NCBI RefSeq assembly: GCF_026283965.1
Contig: NZ_JAPDPD010000004.1
Coordinates: 1-64,000, forward strand
DNA: 64,000 bases
Reading direction: 5' to 3'
Source of the DNA: Dyella subtropica
Lineage (GTDB): Bacteria; Pseudomonadota; Gammaproteobacteria; Xanthomonadales; Rhodanobacteraceae
The notes beneath the pieces are model-generated. The model had not been told where the DNA came from. It did not search any database and saw nothing but the letters and a program-made list of their open reading frames with translations. This document shows, piece after piece, positions 6,731-15,881 of the stretch. The translations under genes were made by a program, and so were the position numbers. Each line of letters starts with the position of its first letter. Within the stretch, counting starts at the first letter, position 1.

Positions 6731-9700
6731 CTAGGGCCCAATCGGTGTCTGTTTGAGTGGTGCGCGATAATCCGTGGAGGTTACCGTCCCCACATTGATG
6801 AGACGTTCTATCACGGTCTTGTAGAAAGCGCTCTTGAAGTTATGGATGAGATTCTCGTACGCCAGCGTTGCGTCGGTAATATGAATCTCGTTCTGGCTGA
6901 GCATGACTTCGACGACGTCGGGACGTTTGCTGCCCACCCTTCCGAGAAAGAAGCCGGACATATCGCCGGCTGCCGCTGACGTTTTGAACTCCTTCCACTG
7001 CCGCTTTACGTTCGGATTCGTGCTGTTCTCGCAGGCGTTGTAGGCGGGGGTGAGCGTAGGGTCGGCCTGCCGCAGCATTTCGCCCACAAAGTCCATCACG
7101 CTCCACCCAAGAATGGCCGTATTCAACGAATGCCCGGTCTTACCCGCCATGGCGGCATCGCCCAATTTCTTGGCGACGTCATCCAAGGTCTGTTTCGGGT
7201 CGGACATGACGAAGTCGGTGGTGGTCTCACGGCCGAGCCACGAGCCACGTACTTCAGCCAGCACAACGGCCTCGACCCAATGGGCCTGATTTGCGTACTG
7301 CTCCTTGATCTGAGCGTCGGTAAGCGTGGCAAGCTCCACGGATTTACCCTCGCTGTTGCGCACCGTTCTGAACTTGCGTCGAAGGAATGCCACGCCACGG
7401 TCGGTGAGATCGCCAACGCCGGACTGCAGCGGGTCCGCGCTTGTCCCGGTGGTCTTTTTCGCCATGGTCTTATCGGCGGGGCCGGTCGTTGTCTCCGTGG
7501 GGGGCTTGGTTTCCGTCGTGCTACCGGAAGACGTCTTCTCATCCGGGCCGAAACGCTGCGGCTCCGAGCCGCGGATGGAGCGAATATAGTCCTGGATGTC
7601 GCGGATCATCGCGTCGTAAACCGGTGAACCTTCCGGTACCGCGATAGTTCTTTCGCCCCAGTAGGCGGAGTAATGCCCGTCGTTGGCGAAACGCACGGTG
7701 CGACTAGTGCCGTCGGCTTGATTGATGCGCACATAGAACGGCTCGGGATTGCCCGGCTCCATGCCATATTCGGTACGCCCACGACCGACGCCCGGAATAT
7801 TGAACTCGACGAATTCACGTACCGCGACACCTCCGGACAAGTAACGCATCATCAAGCCCGCGAAGTCCTGTGGTGCGGGAAGTCGGAAATTCAGCACATT
7901 TCCTTCATTCGGGTGGTAATGCAGCAATGCGTTCCAGCCGAAGGGTTCCGGCGCGCGCACGCCGGTTTCGCTGCCCATCATGATTCGATATTCACCCGTT
8001 TCGGGGTTGTGATAAATCGCCACCTCCCGCCCACCCGAAACGGCGAGCGCCTTGTTATACGCGGCGTACGCGGCATCTGCCGTCGTCAATCCACGTTGGA
8101 ATTCACCAGCCTTAGGCGGATTCTTGATGGCTTCGGCAGGTAGCGGCGGCGGCAACGAGCGATCGACACCTTTCTCCAGACGGTCGAATAGATGCTCGGG
8201 CGATCCTCGCCCTTTTGGCGTTGCGCTTGTCGTGGTGGTCCCAGGCGGCGGTGAACTGGGGGGCTTGCCATCCGAAGCGGAGCCACCGCTTCCGGTCATG
8301 CTGCGATCGGCTGGATTCGTCGTCTGCGTGGATGATTTGGCCAGTTCGTCAGGGGGCGGCGAATGAAAGCCGGGTTCGTCATGCTGGGTGCTGCCAGGTT
8401 CGATTTCATGGCCCCCCGTCGCACCGCGGTGCGACTGGTACCGGGCATGCATCACCGCGCCACCGGCCTGAATGCCGATCTGCAGCATCGCCTGACCGAG
8501 AATTTCCAGCATGCGCGCGGCGCGCTCATGTTCGGGAAGCGAACTCAATGCATCGAGCTGCACCATCACACCGGCGCCCATCATCATGATGCCGGCGCCG
8601 TCGACGCCGATCCCCATCACCATCAACACTTTGCCCAGGCGTACGGCGCGCAACGGTGTCGCTACCTGGGCCAGGCCGAGTACGCCGCCGACGATGTTCA
8701 CCACGTCCATCACGGCGGCAAAGTCCAGGCGCAACCGGTTTTCGTCGTAGCGTTGATACAGACGATAGGCGGAAGTGACGGCGCCCGCAGCGCCCAACGG
8801 CAGCAGCAGGAACAGACTTGCGCCGTCCGTGATCGGTGCAGCCACGATGGCGGCCAGTGATGCCACCATGGCCGCGCTTTCCGCCGCTTCGGTGAGCATG
8901 CGTCCGGTGCCGGCCTGGATGGAAACGAGATGGACCTGTCCGTCGATCTGCACCGCGACCCGGCCGCGACCGTAATCGCTGCTTTCTTCCAGCAATCGCT
9001 TCAGTCCGTCCTTGATGGCATCGACGCGTGGATTCTTTCCCGTCATCGGCGCCGTGCCGAGCATCTTGCCGCTGTCAGGGGTGGTCAGGTCGGACATGAA
9101 AACCTGATAGACCCCATCGCCTTCGCCACGGTCAAACATCTCAATGGACAGCTGCAAGCTTTGTCCCAGGTCGGAGACAAAGGTGACGAGGGGCGCGAAG
9201 CGAATCCCGCGTTCGTCCTTCGTGCGCTCGGCATGCATCGTGAGCATGTCTTGCGCTGAATCACGCTGTGCGGTGAGTGAGCTCAGCGTGCGCTCCTCAT
9301 CCCAGGCATTGCCACTTTCGCCGCCCGCCGCCATCAGGTCGCTTTGCAGTTTGGCCAGCGCAGCGGCGTCTCGTTGCGCTTCGGGCTGATCCATGATCGC
9401 GGCGATGCGTTTGCGTAGATCGAGCCGGCTCTGGAGTAAGGAAATTTGCTTGTCGAGGGCTTCTTTGCGGTGCTCCAGGGCCTCTTTGGGATCGAGCAGC
9501 ATCGCTTGCAGATCCTGCAGCTCTTCGCGCAGCGCCGTCGCGTTCTCGGGTGGGAACGGAGAGGCGAGCAGCGACTGGATCTCCGCCATGCGCAATCGTG
9601 CCTGAAACTGGGTGCGTGTCGCATCCTTGACTTGACCGACTGCCATTTCGTCCGCATCGCGCGCAACGATCGGTACGAAGGCGATGCTGGGCAGGCGTAC

Positions 9701-11896
9701 CGTTTCCTCCTCGCCGTCGAGGACGGGAAGTGCGCGGCAACGCACGATGTACATGCCGGCGCCAGGGAAGACATAGCGAGTGACGTAGCTTGGCTCGGTT
9801 ATCTTGTCGAGTAGCGTGTGGATGATCGTACCGACGTAGCGCAACGCGGCATTGGCCTGCACGAGATCTTCCGCCGCCTGACCAAATGGCGTCCCTCCAA
9901 GACGCTGATGAATGCGGTCCAGATCGGCGGCGTTGTAGCGTCTGGCCCGCGCCAGCCGCGTGTTCAGGACCTTGCCGAAACTGGGCTTCTCGCCGGCCGC
10001 CTGCAGCGGATCGGCGGCCGGATCGCCGAGCATCGAATCCGGCACGCGGATGAAGTCCCACAGATAGCTGTAGCGAACCATGGCATCCGTGAAGTGCGTC
10101 CACTGAAGTTGCATGGTGAAGGCATGATCGGTTTCCAATGCCGCCTCGTACAGCGGTGGCGCGGCGGGTGGTGTACTGCTCAGCTCGGCTTTCCATGGCG
10201 GGGTATTTGCGCGTGCGGGTTCTCTGAGAATCTTTTCGTCCGTACCGCTCGACTGTCCGCGGACCCAGAAGCGCCCGAAGCGGCCAAGCAGCTTGGTGCG
10301 CGCGTCATGCCCATCGGGTCCGTCGGCGCTCGCTTGGGCTGCCAGCTTTTCCTGTGAGTGGATGTACCGAAGAAAATTCGCCGCCATGGCCTCATCGACA
10401 TCCACGGGTATCTTCGTGATCGGCGTCGTCGATAACGTGAGATTGAACATGATGGCGTAAGCGGCAGCCGCACTCTCGCGATTTCTTTTTTCGACGATGT
10501 CGTTGGTCGGCTTGAGCGTTTCGTTGGCGAGCGCCACGTCTTCTCGAATGGTATCGACCAGCATCGCGCCGGTTAGCAGAACGCCTTCGATCTTGTTGAT
10601 GGCCAGCACACCATCCGCTCCCGGCTTGTTCTGCCAGGCGGCCCTCCAGTCGGCGAGAAGTTCACCGTGCTGCGCCATTTCACGCTTGAATATCCATTCG
10701 GTGTACCAGCTGGGGAATTCATCGTGGAGTTGATCCCAGGCTGCGTGGGCGGCGAAGCCGTTGTAGAGCAGATCGACCTGCGCACTGGTGAGGGTATGTC
10801 GCATCTGGAGATCGACAATGGTCTTGACAAGGGTAACCGTGGCGCCCAGGTCGACGGTCGCCACACCCATGGCATCGCCACTCTTTACCTTGCTGTCCCT
10901 TGAAAGAGCGCCTTTGAAGACAGCGGTGGTCTTGTCCAGCGCCGCGAGCACTTTGTCTTCCAGGCCGGCTTTGTATTGCTCGCCTACGAGTCGGCGCAAG
11001 ATCATCGCCATGATTTGTTGGCGAGACGATCCCTGTTGAAAGACGGAACCGGGAAATTCAAAGCGCAGGCCATCCATGGACACGCTCATCGAAACGCTGC
11101 CTTGAGGCGCGTTGCTTGTGGTCGGTTGCGGCCCCGTTGGCTTATCGCGCATCAGCATCAACGCCCCAGCGGGGGCGGTTTGCAAAGTGTGTGCAAGCTC
11201 GTGGGCGAGCAGGCGCGCACCGCTCGACGTACCAGGTGCATAGCGGCTGCCGTCGATCACGACATGTTGGCCGAATGCATAAGCGTGCGTACCAAGGGCG
11301 TGTGCCGAACGCGCAGCCAATGCGTCGGTATGCAAACGGATGCCTCCGAAATCGGGTCCGGCATCCGGCGAATCTAGCGTGGCGTGCGTGGCTCGATTGC
11401 CTGCGCCTAGCGATAGAGCTTCCGCCTCGTTCTCGACCGCATCTCCCGGCATGCTCAGGTAAACCCGGTTCGGCAAGGTCTGAATCTGCGCGGTAGTCGC
11501 GCGCCTGAGTGCGCCGAACTGATGGAAGAAATGCGACTGCATGGACAGGCGCGTGGCGTGGTCGAGTGGACGTCCAGGGCTGGACAAGGTCTCGCGGACG
11601 CTATCCGGCATGGGCATGGACGCCGTGGATGCGTCTATGGCGTATGCGGCGCGCAACGTCGTCATTCCGGGTGCTCGCCGTGCGGAACGATTGCGATCAG
11701 GGGGAGCGTCCGCCGCCCCTTCGCCGGGGGCCAGTACCGGGATGCTCGAACAGGACGCTGGTGTAGCGGTTCCTTCGGGTGACGGGGGCTCATGCCGCGA
11801 TGGCGACGGACGCTCCACGGCACGAGCCGATGACATCGATCCTTGCCTGGTCGCAGCAGGAGCGTGGGTAGGCGGCGTCGAGGTCTGCGTTCCCAT
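6731..11896 (-). CDS. Giant DUF4157 (eCIS-core) multidomain protein, putative injected effector
   Basis: 1721 residues, the last gene of the eCIS operon. An unstructured Pro/Ser-rich start leads to an eCIS-core DUF4157 domain (about 100-240) with AHELAHTLQ (HExxH at 232-236). A long helical region follows, with hydrophobic Gly/Ala-rich stretches at about 1005-1045 and 1060-1115 that could insert in a membrane. After Pro/Ser/Thr linkers comes a JAB/MPN-like module with LLHYHPNEG and APQDF (about 1320-1345). The C-terminus (about 1560-1721) has GSKRPDVVEVML and HITDAT, reminiscent of nuclease folds in polymorphic toxins. DUF4157 marks eCIS cargo in other systems; the domain calls beyond it are inference. 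It is bracketed by 24-bp direct repeats, suggesting it was acquired as a cassette. Confidence 0.8.
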   Translation of the reverse strand: MGTQTSTPPTHAPAATRQGSMSSARAVERPSPSRHEPPSPEGTATPASCSSIPVLAPGEGAADAPPDRNRSARRAPGMTTLRAAYAIDASTASMPMPDSVRETLSSPGRPLDHATRLSMQSHFFHQFGALRRATTAQIQTLPNRVYLSMPGDAVENEAEALSLGAGNRATHATLDSPDAGPDFGGIRLHTDALAARSAHALGTHAYAFGQHVVIDGSRYAPGTSSGARLLAHELAHTLQTAPAGALMLMRDKPTGPQPTTSNAPQGSVSMSVSMDGLRFEFPGSVFQQGSSRQQIMAMILRRLVGEQYKAGLEDKVLAALDKTTAVFKGALSRDSKVKSGDAMGVATVDLGATVTLVKTIVDLQMRHTLTSAQVDLLYNGFAAHAAWDQLHDEFPSWYTEWIFKREMAQHGELLADWRAAWQNKPGADGVLAINKIEGVLLTGAMLVDTIREDVALANETLKPTNDIVEKRNRESAAAAYAIMFNLTLSTTPITKIPVDVDEAMAANFLRYIHSQEKLAAQASADGPDGHDARTKLLGRFGRFWVRGQSSGTDEKILREPARANTPPWKAELSSTPPAAPPLYEAALETDHAFTMQLQWTHFTDAMVRYSYLWDFIRVPDSMLGDPAADPLQAAGEKPSFGKVLNTRLARARRYNAADLDRIHQRLGGTPFGQAAEDLVQANAALRYVGTIIHTLLDKITEPSYVTRYVFPGAGMYIVRCRALPVLDGEEETVRLPSIAFVPIVARDADEMAVGQVKDATRTQFQARLRMAEIQSLLASPFPPENATALREELQDLQAMLLDPKEALEHRKEALDKQISLLQSRLDLRKRIAAIMDQPEAQRDAAALAKLQSDLMAAGGESGNAWDEERTLSSLTAQRDSAQDMLTMHAERTKDERGIRFAPLVTFVSDLGQSLQLSIEMFDRGEGDGVYQVFMSDLTTPDSGKMLGTAPMTGKNPRVDAIKDGLKRLLEESSDYGRGRVAVQIDGQVHLVSIQAGTGRMLTEAAESAAMVASLAAIVAAPITDGASLFLLLPLGAAGAVTSAYRLYQRYDENRLRLDFAAVMDVVNIVGGVLGLAQVATPLRAVRLGKVLMVMGIGVDGAGIMMMGAGVMVQLDALSSLPEHERAARMLEILGQAMLQIGIQAGGAVMHARYQSHRGATGGHEIEPGSTQHDEPGFHSPPPDELAKSSTQTTNPADRSMTGSGGSASDGKPPSSPPPGTTTTSATPKGRGSPEHLFDRLEKGVDRSLPPPLPAEAIKNPPKAGEFQRGLTTADAAYAAYNKALAVSGGREVAIYHNPETGEYRIMMGSETGVRAPEPFGWNALLHYHPNEGNVLNFRLPAPQDFAGLMMRYLSGGVAVREFVEFNIPGVGRGRTEYGMEPGNPEPFYVRINQADGTSRTVRFANDGHYSAYWGERTIAVPEGSPVYDAMIRDIQDYIRSIRGSEPQRFGPDEKTSSGSTTETKPPTETTTGPADKTMAKKTTGTSADPLQSGVGDLTDRGVAFLRRKFRTVRNSEGKSVELATLTDAQIKEQYANQAHWVEAVVLAEVRGSWLGRETTTDFVMSDPKQTLDDVAKKLGDAAMAGKTGHSLNTAILGWSVMDFVGEMLRQADPTLTPAYNACENSTNPNVKRQWKEFKTSAAAGDMSGFFLGRVGSKRPDVVEVMLSQNEIHITDATLAYENLIHNFKSAFYKTVIERLINVGTVTSTDYRAPLKQTPIGP

Positions 11897-11938
11897 CGCT
11901 ATGGCTTCTCCTGTCCCGGCATTCTTTTCTCCCCATCA

Positions 11939-11962
11939 GAACGGTTTCGTGCGATGTGAACA
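11939..11962. repeat. 24-bp direct repeat flanking the giant DUF4157 gene, copy 2
   Basis: Copy of 6693-6716 with one substitution. It lies in the gap between the start of the giant gene (11896) and the end of the next cargo gene (12006), where it codes for nothing. Confidence 0.8.
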
Positions 11963-12005
11963 ATTGAAAGAAGCCTCCCGCGCCGGCCGGTGATTCGCCA
12001 GCAGC

Positions 12006-13010
12006 CTAGAGTTTGGTCGAACAAGCGACGTTGCACGTTCTGCGGCACGCGGCGTCATCGGCGGGAATCGTGTCTTCGCAGCATTGCTTGCAGGAGTCCT
12101 CATCGTCCGACTTATCCATGCATGGATCTGCGCATCGCTTTTGGCGATCGTCGGCCGGGGGATCCTGGGGCGGCGGATCTTCCTTCCACTTCACCTGGAA
12201 GTGCAGAACCCCCTTGGTCGGGTGCACCCATTTTTCCCAAAGGTCGGGGTCGCCGAAGTCCCTGTCGGGCCCGCAGAACACGAAGCCGGCGGCACGCAGG
12301 CGCTCCCTGGAAATGTTTCTGATGTTGTCCCAGCCGTAGAGCGGCTGGCGGATGCTGCAGGTCTTGTCGTCCTTGCGCATCACGGCGGGTGCCGCAGATG
12401 TGCGATTCGTGGACTGCTGAACGACGTGGGTCAGTTCATGCGCCAGCAGGTGGAGGCCGGCATGGGTGTCGGGAACGTACTCGCCGGCATTGAATACGAT
12501 GTCGTGCCCAGCGGTGAATGCGCGCGCCTGCACGGCACGTGCGCCGGCCGCCGCTCCAGCATCCGTATGCACGCGGACGCGACTGAAGTCGTAGCCGAAA
12601 CGAGGCTCAAAGAACGAGCGCAGGTGCGCCGGAAGTGGCGCGCCGGCCTGCCTGGCCGCGTCGATCGCCGCTCGCGCATCCAGCGATGTTTCGGCTGACG
12701 CGTGGCTGGCGTGCTTGGCCTGGATGGCGTGGTCTTCCTCTTCTTCGCATTGCGCGCATTTGCGCTGGATCGCGAGTGGTGCCGAACCGACGGCAGTGGG
12801 TAGCGCCATGCGCATCACCCGATCCGCGGTGGCATCGGCCTCGAGTTCGTACGGATCGCCGGGTGAGCTGACCGTCGATTTCCGTTGGATTCCCAGTGAC
12901 TCGGCTGGGACATAAGCATGCATCGGAGGTGGCCTTTTGCTCGCGGCATCGTGTGCGTGTGGCGGTACCGCCTTGGCGGATCTCTGCATCTGCATCTGTG
13001 CGATGGCCAT
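12006..13010 (-). CDS. DUF4157 (eCIS-core) protein with Cys-rich C-terminus
   Basis: 334 residues. A leader holds two QRK motifs (42-44, 82-84), SSPGDPYELEADA (48-60) and a CxxC followed by acidic residues (85-93). The DUF4157 domain spans about 113-200 with HELTH at 191-195; whether it is a live protease is unknown. The unique tail (205-334) contains ten or more cysteines near the end, suggesting disulfides or metal binding, and could be the toxic or targeting part. AAGGAG precedes the ATG at 13010. The first 200 residues line up without gaps with the protein from 13046-14959, so the two share a common module with different tails. Confidence 0.85.
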   Translation of the reverse strand: MAIAQMQMQRSAKAVPPHAHDAASKRPPPMHAYVPAESLGIQRKSTVSSPGDPYELEADATADRVMRMALPTAVGSAPLAIQRKCAQCEEEEDHAIQAKHASHASAETSLDARAAIDAARQAGAPLPAHLRSFFEPRFGYDFSRVRVHTDAGAAAGARAVQARAFTAGHDIVFNAGEYVPDTHAGLHLLAHELTHVVQQSTNRTSAAPAVMRKDDKTCSIRQPLYGWDNIRNISRERLRAAGFVFCGPDRDFGDPDLWEKWVHPTKGVLHFQVKWKEDPPPQDPPADDRQKRCADPCMDKSDDEDSCKQCCEDTIPADDAACRRTCNVACSTKL

Positions 13011-13045
13011 GGCGTATCTCCTTTGCGCGTTCGAGGTTCACTGGC

Positions 13046-14959
13046 TCAAAACGTTCCGCTCAATGTGACGGGCAGATCCAGCTCGTTGATAAAAGGTGCA
13101 TATAGGGTTGGGCTGCGTTCGTGCTGCAGCACCCAGAAGCCAAACAGACCAGGCGCATAGAGGTCGGCTTCATCGACGCCAAAGTTGTCGCAGATAAGGA
13201 AACGCAGATCGATCGTGTAGGTGCGCGCGGCAAGGTTGCCGGTGAACCCGTTGCAGAAGAGCTTTTCGCCGTGCGTGCCGCCGATAACGGTTTTCAACGG
13301 GCCGGGTGAAAAGCGGCCTGCCATGCCGAAATGCGTCGCTGGCGGGATCACTGGCGAGAACGCGCAAGGGGCGAGACAGCCACTCGCTGCCTGGGCGGCG
13401 AGCTTCGATTCGATGTCGCGCCTGACCGCCGCGACGGTCCTGGTGAACTCCGGCGATACCAGCGCCAGGCTTCCCAGTGTGGTTCCTGGCCCCAGCGTTT
13501 CGGTGCCGCCAGTGCCGGCCGCAAACCGGTGGTAGGCGGCAAGACCGGCACCGCCAGCCAGTGTGCTCAGTACGCCGGCCATCTCGAGTTCGCACTGAAC
13601 ATTCGGCACCAGGGTGCGGTCCGGGTTGGGGATGATCGACGGCAAATTCTGTAGCGTCGCCCACGCCGCGAGCTTGGCTTCGGAGGCGAATGAGATGTGT
13701 GGAAAGTCGAAGTGTGTAAAGTCACTACCGTGGCCGCAGCCCGTGCGGCCGGTGCCGAGCAACAGCGGATACGTACATGGCGGACAGGTTGGCGCGGGTG
13801 GTGGGGGCGGCACCGGCATGCTGATGGTGGTCAGTCGATTCGGCGCGAGCGCATGGTCCCATTCGTCGGTTTCGCCATGGGCGAAGGTCTCGACGTTCGC
13901 GGACGGAACGCCGGTGGAACCATCGCCCGGATGCTCCAGTTCATTGGCCACCGCCATGGCGCGCCGGCACGACAAGTACCAGTTGTAATCGCACGCGCCT
14001 TCGGCGCTGGCGTAGCCATCGATCCGCACGGTGACGCCTGCGCCGGCGCTATGCCAGGCCGCCGCGGCGGCGTCGATCTCGGCCCTTTGCATGGGTGTGA
14101 GCAGCGCTTGATCCTGGGGAAAGCCGAAGCGGTGGGTTACAGCGCCTGGCGATGTGGTTCCAGGCGCGCAGCTGAGATCCGCTGGCGGCGGACAAGTCTC
14201 CGGACGCGGAATCGGGGAGGGTCCGGCGTGCGCCGCGGGGGGCGGGGCGGTACCACCGCTTCCGGCGGCATGGGATTCTTCGACCGGGGGATCGGCAACT
14301 GGGCTCTCCGTTGCCATCGCACTGCGCTGGATGGACGGTGCTTGATGCATCGCCGCGCCCGATTGTTGAACGACATGCACGAGCTCATGCGCCAACAGGT
14401 GCATACCCTGTCCGGTCGACGGGGCAAATGCGCCCGATCCAAACACAATGTCGCTACCGACCGTATAAGCGCGCGCCTGCACCGCACGCGCGGCATCCGC
14501 CGACGCGCCATCGGCATGTATGCGTACCCGGCTGAAGTCATAGCCAAAGCGGGGCTCGAAGTAAGCGCGAAGACTTTCGGGCAGCGGTTTTCCGCCTTGT
14601 TTGGCCGCATGCACTGCAAGGCCCGGATCAAGCGCGGCATCTTCTTGCCGCGAACTTGACGGTTTTGTTTGAACCGGCGGTTCGTCTTCATCCTCGCACT
14701 TCTTGCATTTGCGCTGGACAGCGACGGGCGCGGCTCCGATCGGGCCAGGCAGTGCCATGTTCATGACCTTGTCGGCGATGGCGTCCGCTTCGGTTTCAAA
14801 AGAATCGCCAGGCGAACTCACCGTCGCCTTGCGCTGCAAGCTCCAGGGCAGCGTTGCCCGATGCTGCTCGGGCGAAGGCGGGCGCAGCGATGTCGTACTG
14901 CGCCCCCTTGTCGGTGCCGCAGGCGCGGATTTCTGCACATGGATGGCCGTGGTCGACAT
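13046..14959 (-). CDS. DUF4157 (eCIS-core) protein with OmpA-like domain and DUF3289-like tail
   Basis: 637 residues. The leader and DUF4157 domain match the 12006-13010 protein in spacing (QRK 42-44, SSPGD 48-52, CxxC 85-88, HELVH 191-195). After a Pro-rich linker an OmpA-like peptidoglycan-binding domain follows (about 275-380) with RIDGYASAEG and LSCRRAMAVANEL. The C-terminal domain (about 395-637) ends in a pattern (CDNFGVDEADL, FGFWVLQHER, APFINELDLPV) that recalls DUF3289-type proteins found near toxins; that similarity is from memory and not tested. The OmpA part could anchor the cargo to the cell wall of the producer or of the target. Confidence 0.83.
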   Translation of the reverse strand: MSTTAIHVQKSAPAAPTRGRSTTSLRPPSPEQHRATLPWSLQRKATVSSPGDSFETEADAIADKVMNMALPGPIGAAPVAVQRKCKKCEDEDEPPVQTKPSSSRQEDAALDPGLAVHAAKQGGKPLPESLRAYFEPRFGYDFSRVRIHADGASADAARAVQARAYTVGSDIVFGSGAFAPSTGQGMHLLAHELVHVVQQSGAAMHQAPSIQRSAMATESPVADPPVEESHAAGSGGTAPPPAAHAGPSPIPRPETCPPPADLSCAPGTTSPGAVTHRFGFPQDQALLTPMQRAEIDAAAAAWHSAGAGVTVRIDGYASAEGACDYNWYLSCRRAMAVANELEHPGDGSTGVPSANVETFAHGETDEWDHALAPNRLTTISMPVPPPPPAPTCPPCTYPLLLGTGRTGCGHGSDFTHFDFPHISFASEAKLAAWATLQNLPSIIPNPDRTLVPNVQCELEMAGVLSTLAGGAGLAAYHRFAAGTGGTETLGPGTTLGSLALVSPEFTRTVAAVRRDIESKLAAQAASGCLAPCAFSPVIPPATHFGMAGRFSPGPLKTVIGGTHGEKLFCNGFTGNLAARTYTIDLRFLICDNFGVDEADLYAPGLFGFWVLQHERSPTLYAPFINELDLPVTLSGTF

Positions 14960-14980
14960 GGTGTTTCCGTGCGGCGAGGG

Positions 14981-15871
14981 CTAGATCTCCATCCGAAGGC
15001 AGCGGTTATAGAAACTCCGATCCTCCTGCTGCATCCGCTGCTCTAGGCGTTGCATCACTCCCGCATGGCTCTTGGCATTACCCAACAAATGCGTATAGCC
15101 GGCCTGTGCCGTCAGCCGCGGATTGAAGGCGTCGCCGAAGCTCGGAAACAGATGCTTGATGCGAATGCCCTGGTAGGGCGACTCCGGGTGCGCCCGGTGA
15201 TAGTCCAGGCAGGCGGAGAGCAGGAATTGCTCGATCATCATGTTGTAGCCGGACTTGTTCGGCAGCTCCGCCCAGGCCTGCGCAAAGGCGGGATTCACCG
15301 CAAGGTCCATGCCGAGCTGGGCGTAGTAGCGGATAAAGTCGACGTGATGGCCGCCGAGGATGCCGCAGTTCTCTTCGCGAAAGCCGGTGCTGGGTTGCGA
15401 GCGCATCCACTCCCACTCTTGCGGCAGTGGCAGTCGATGTTTCGCAAATGCCGCCTCGATGTCTTGCGGGCCGCACCAGTCATTCAGTGGGTGGTCTTCG
15501 GGACACTGGGCAAAGACCGGTGCAGAGGCCACGGAGGCGGGCAAGGGCTTCCACAGGAAGACATCGGTGTCGAGGTGGATGAAGGGGCGATCCTGCATGC
15601 TGTAGGCATACAGCTTGCCCAGCGCCCACCAGCCAAGGTCGGCATCGCGCAGTGCTTCCAGCTCGATAGATACTTCATCGAAATCCAGCCCGAGGCGATC
15701 GACCAGCAAGGCTTTGCCTGCCTTGTCGGTGACCAACATGGTTTCGGGGTAATGCCTGCGTGCCAGCCGCAGCGAAAGGCCCCAGGCCAGCAGGTGATGC
15801 CGGGGTTCGCGCCAGATCCTTCCTTTGTGCGCGAAGAACGGTTTGCTCCAGAACGACCAGACGGCTCGCAT
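14981..15871 (-). CDS. DUF6734 family protein, glycosyltransferase-like
   Basis: 296 residues. The family pattern is plain: MRAVWSFWSKPF at the start, HHLLAWGLSLRLARRHYPET, then FIHLDTDVFLWKPLP, whose LDTDVF resembles the DxD metal/nucleotide-sugar site of GT-A glycosyltransferases, and FREENCGILGG. It could therefore be a sugar transferase, though DUF6734 has no proven activity that I know of. The start at 15871 has a perfect AAGGAGG just upstream; a longer open frame to 16009 overlaps the preceding gene and is rejected. It lies between structural and cargo genes, so it may modify the particle or the cargo. Confidence 0.85.
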   Translation of the reverse strand: MRAVWSFWSKPFFAHKGRIWREPRHHLLAWGLSLRLARRHYPETMLVTDKAGKALLVDRLGLDFDEVSIELEALRDADLGWWALGKLYAYSMQDRPFIHLDTDVFLWKPLPASVASAPVFAQCPEDHPLNDWCGPQDIEAAFAKHRLPLPQEWEWMRSQPSTGFREENCGILGGHHVDFIRYYAQLGMDLAVNPAFAQAWAELPNKSGYNMMIEQFLLSACLDYHRAHPESPYQGIRIKHLFPSFGDAFNPRLTAQAGYTHLLGNAKSHAGVMQRLEQRMQQEDRSFYNRCLRMEI

Positions 15872-15881
15872 ACGGCCTCCT

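Noticed and set aside
11186-11202. HExxH in DUF4157 proteins as proof of an active metalloprotease
   Set aside because: The motif is conserved, but no third zinc ligand could be assigned with confidence and the domain mainly serves as a cargo marker.
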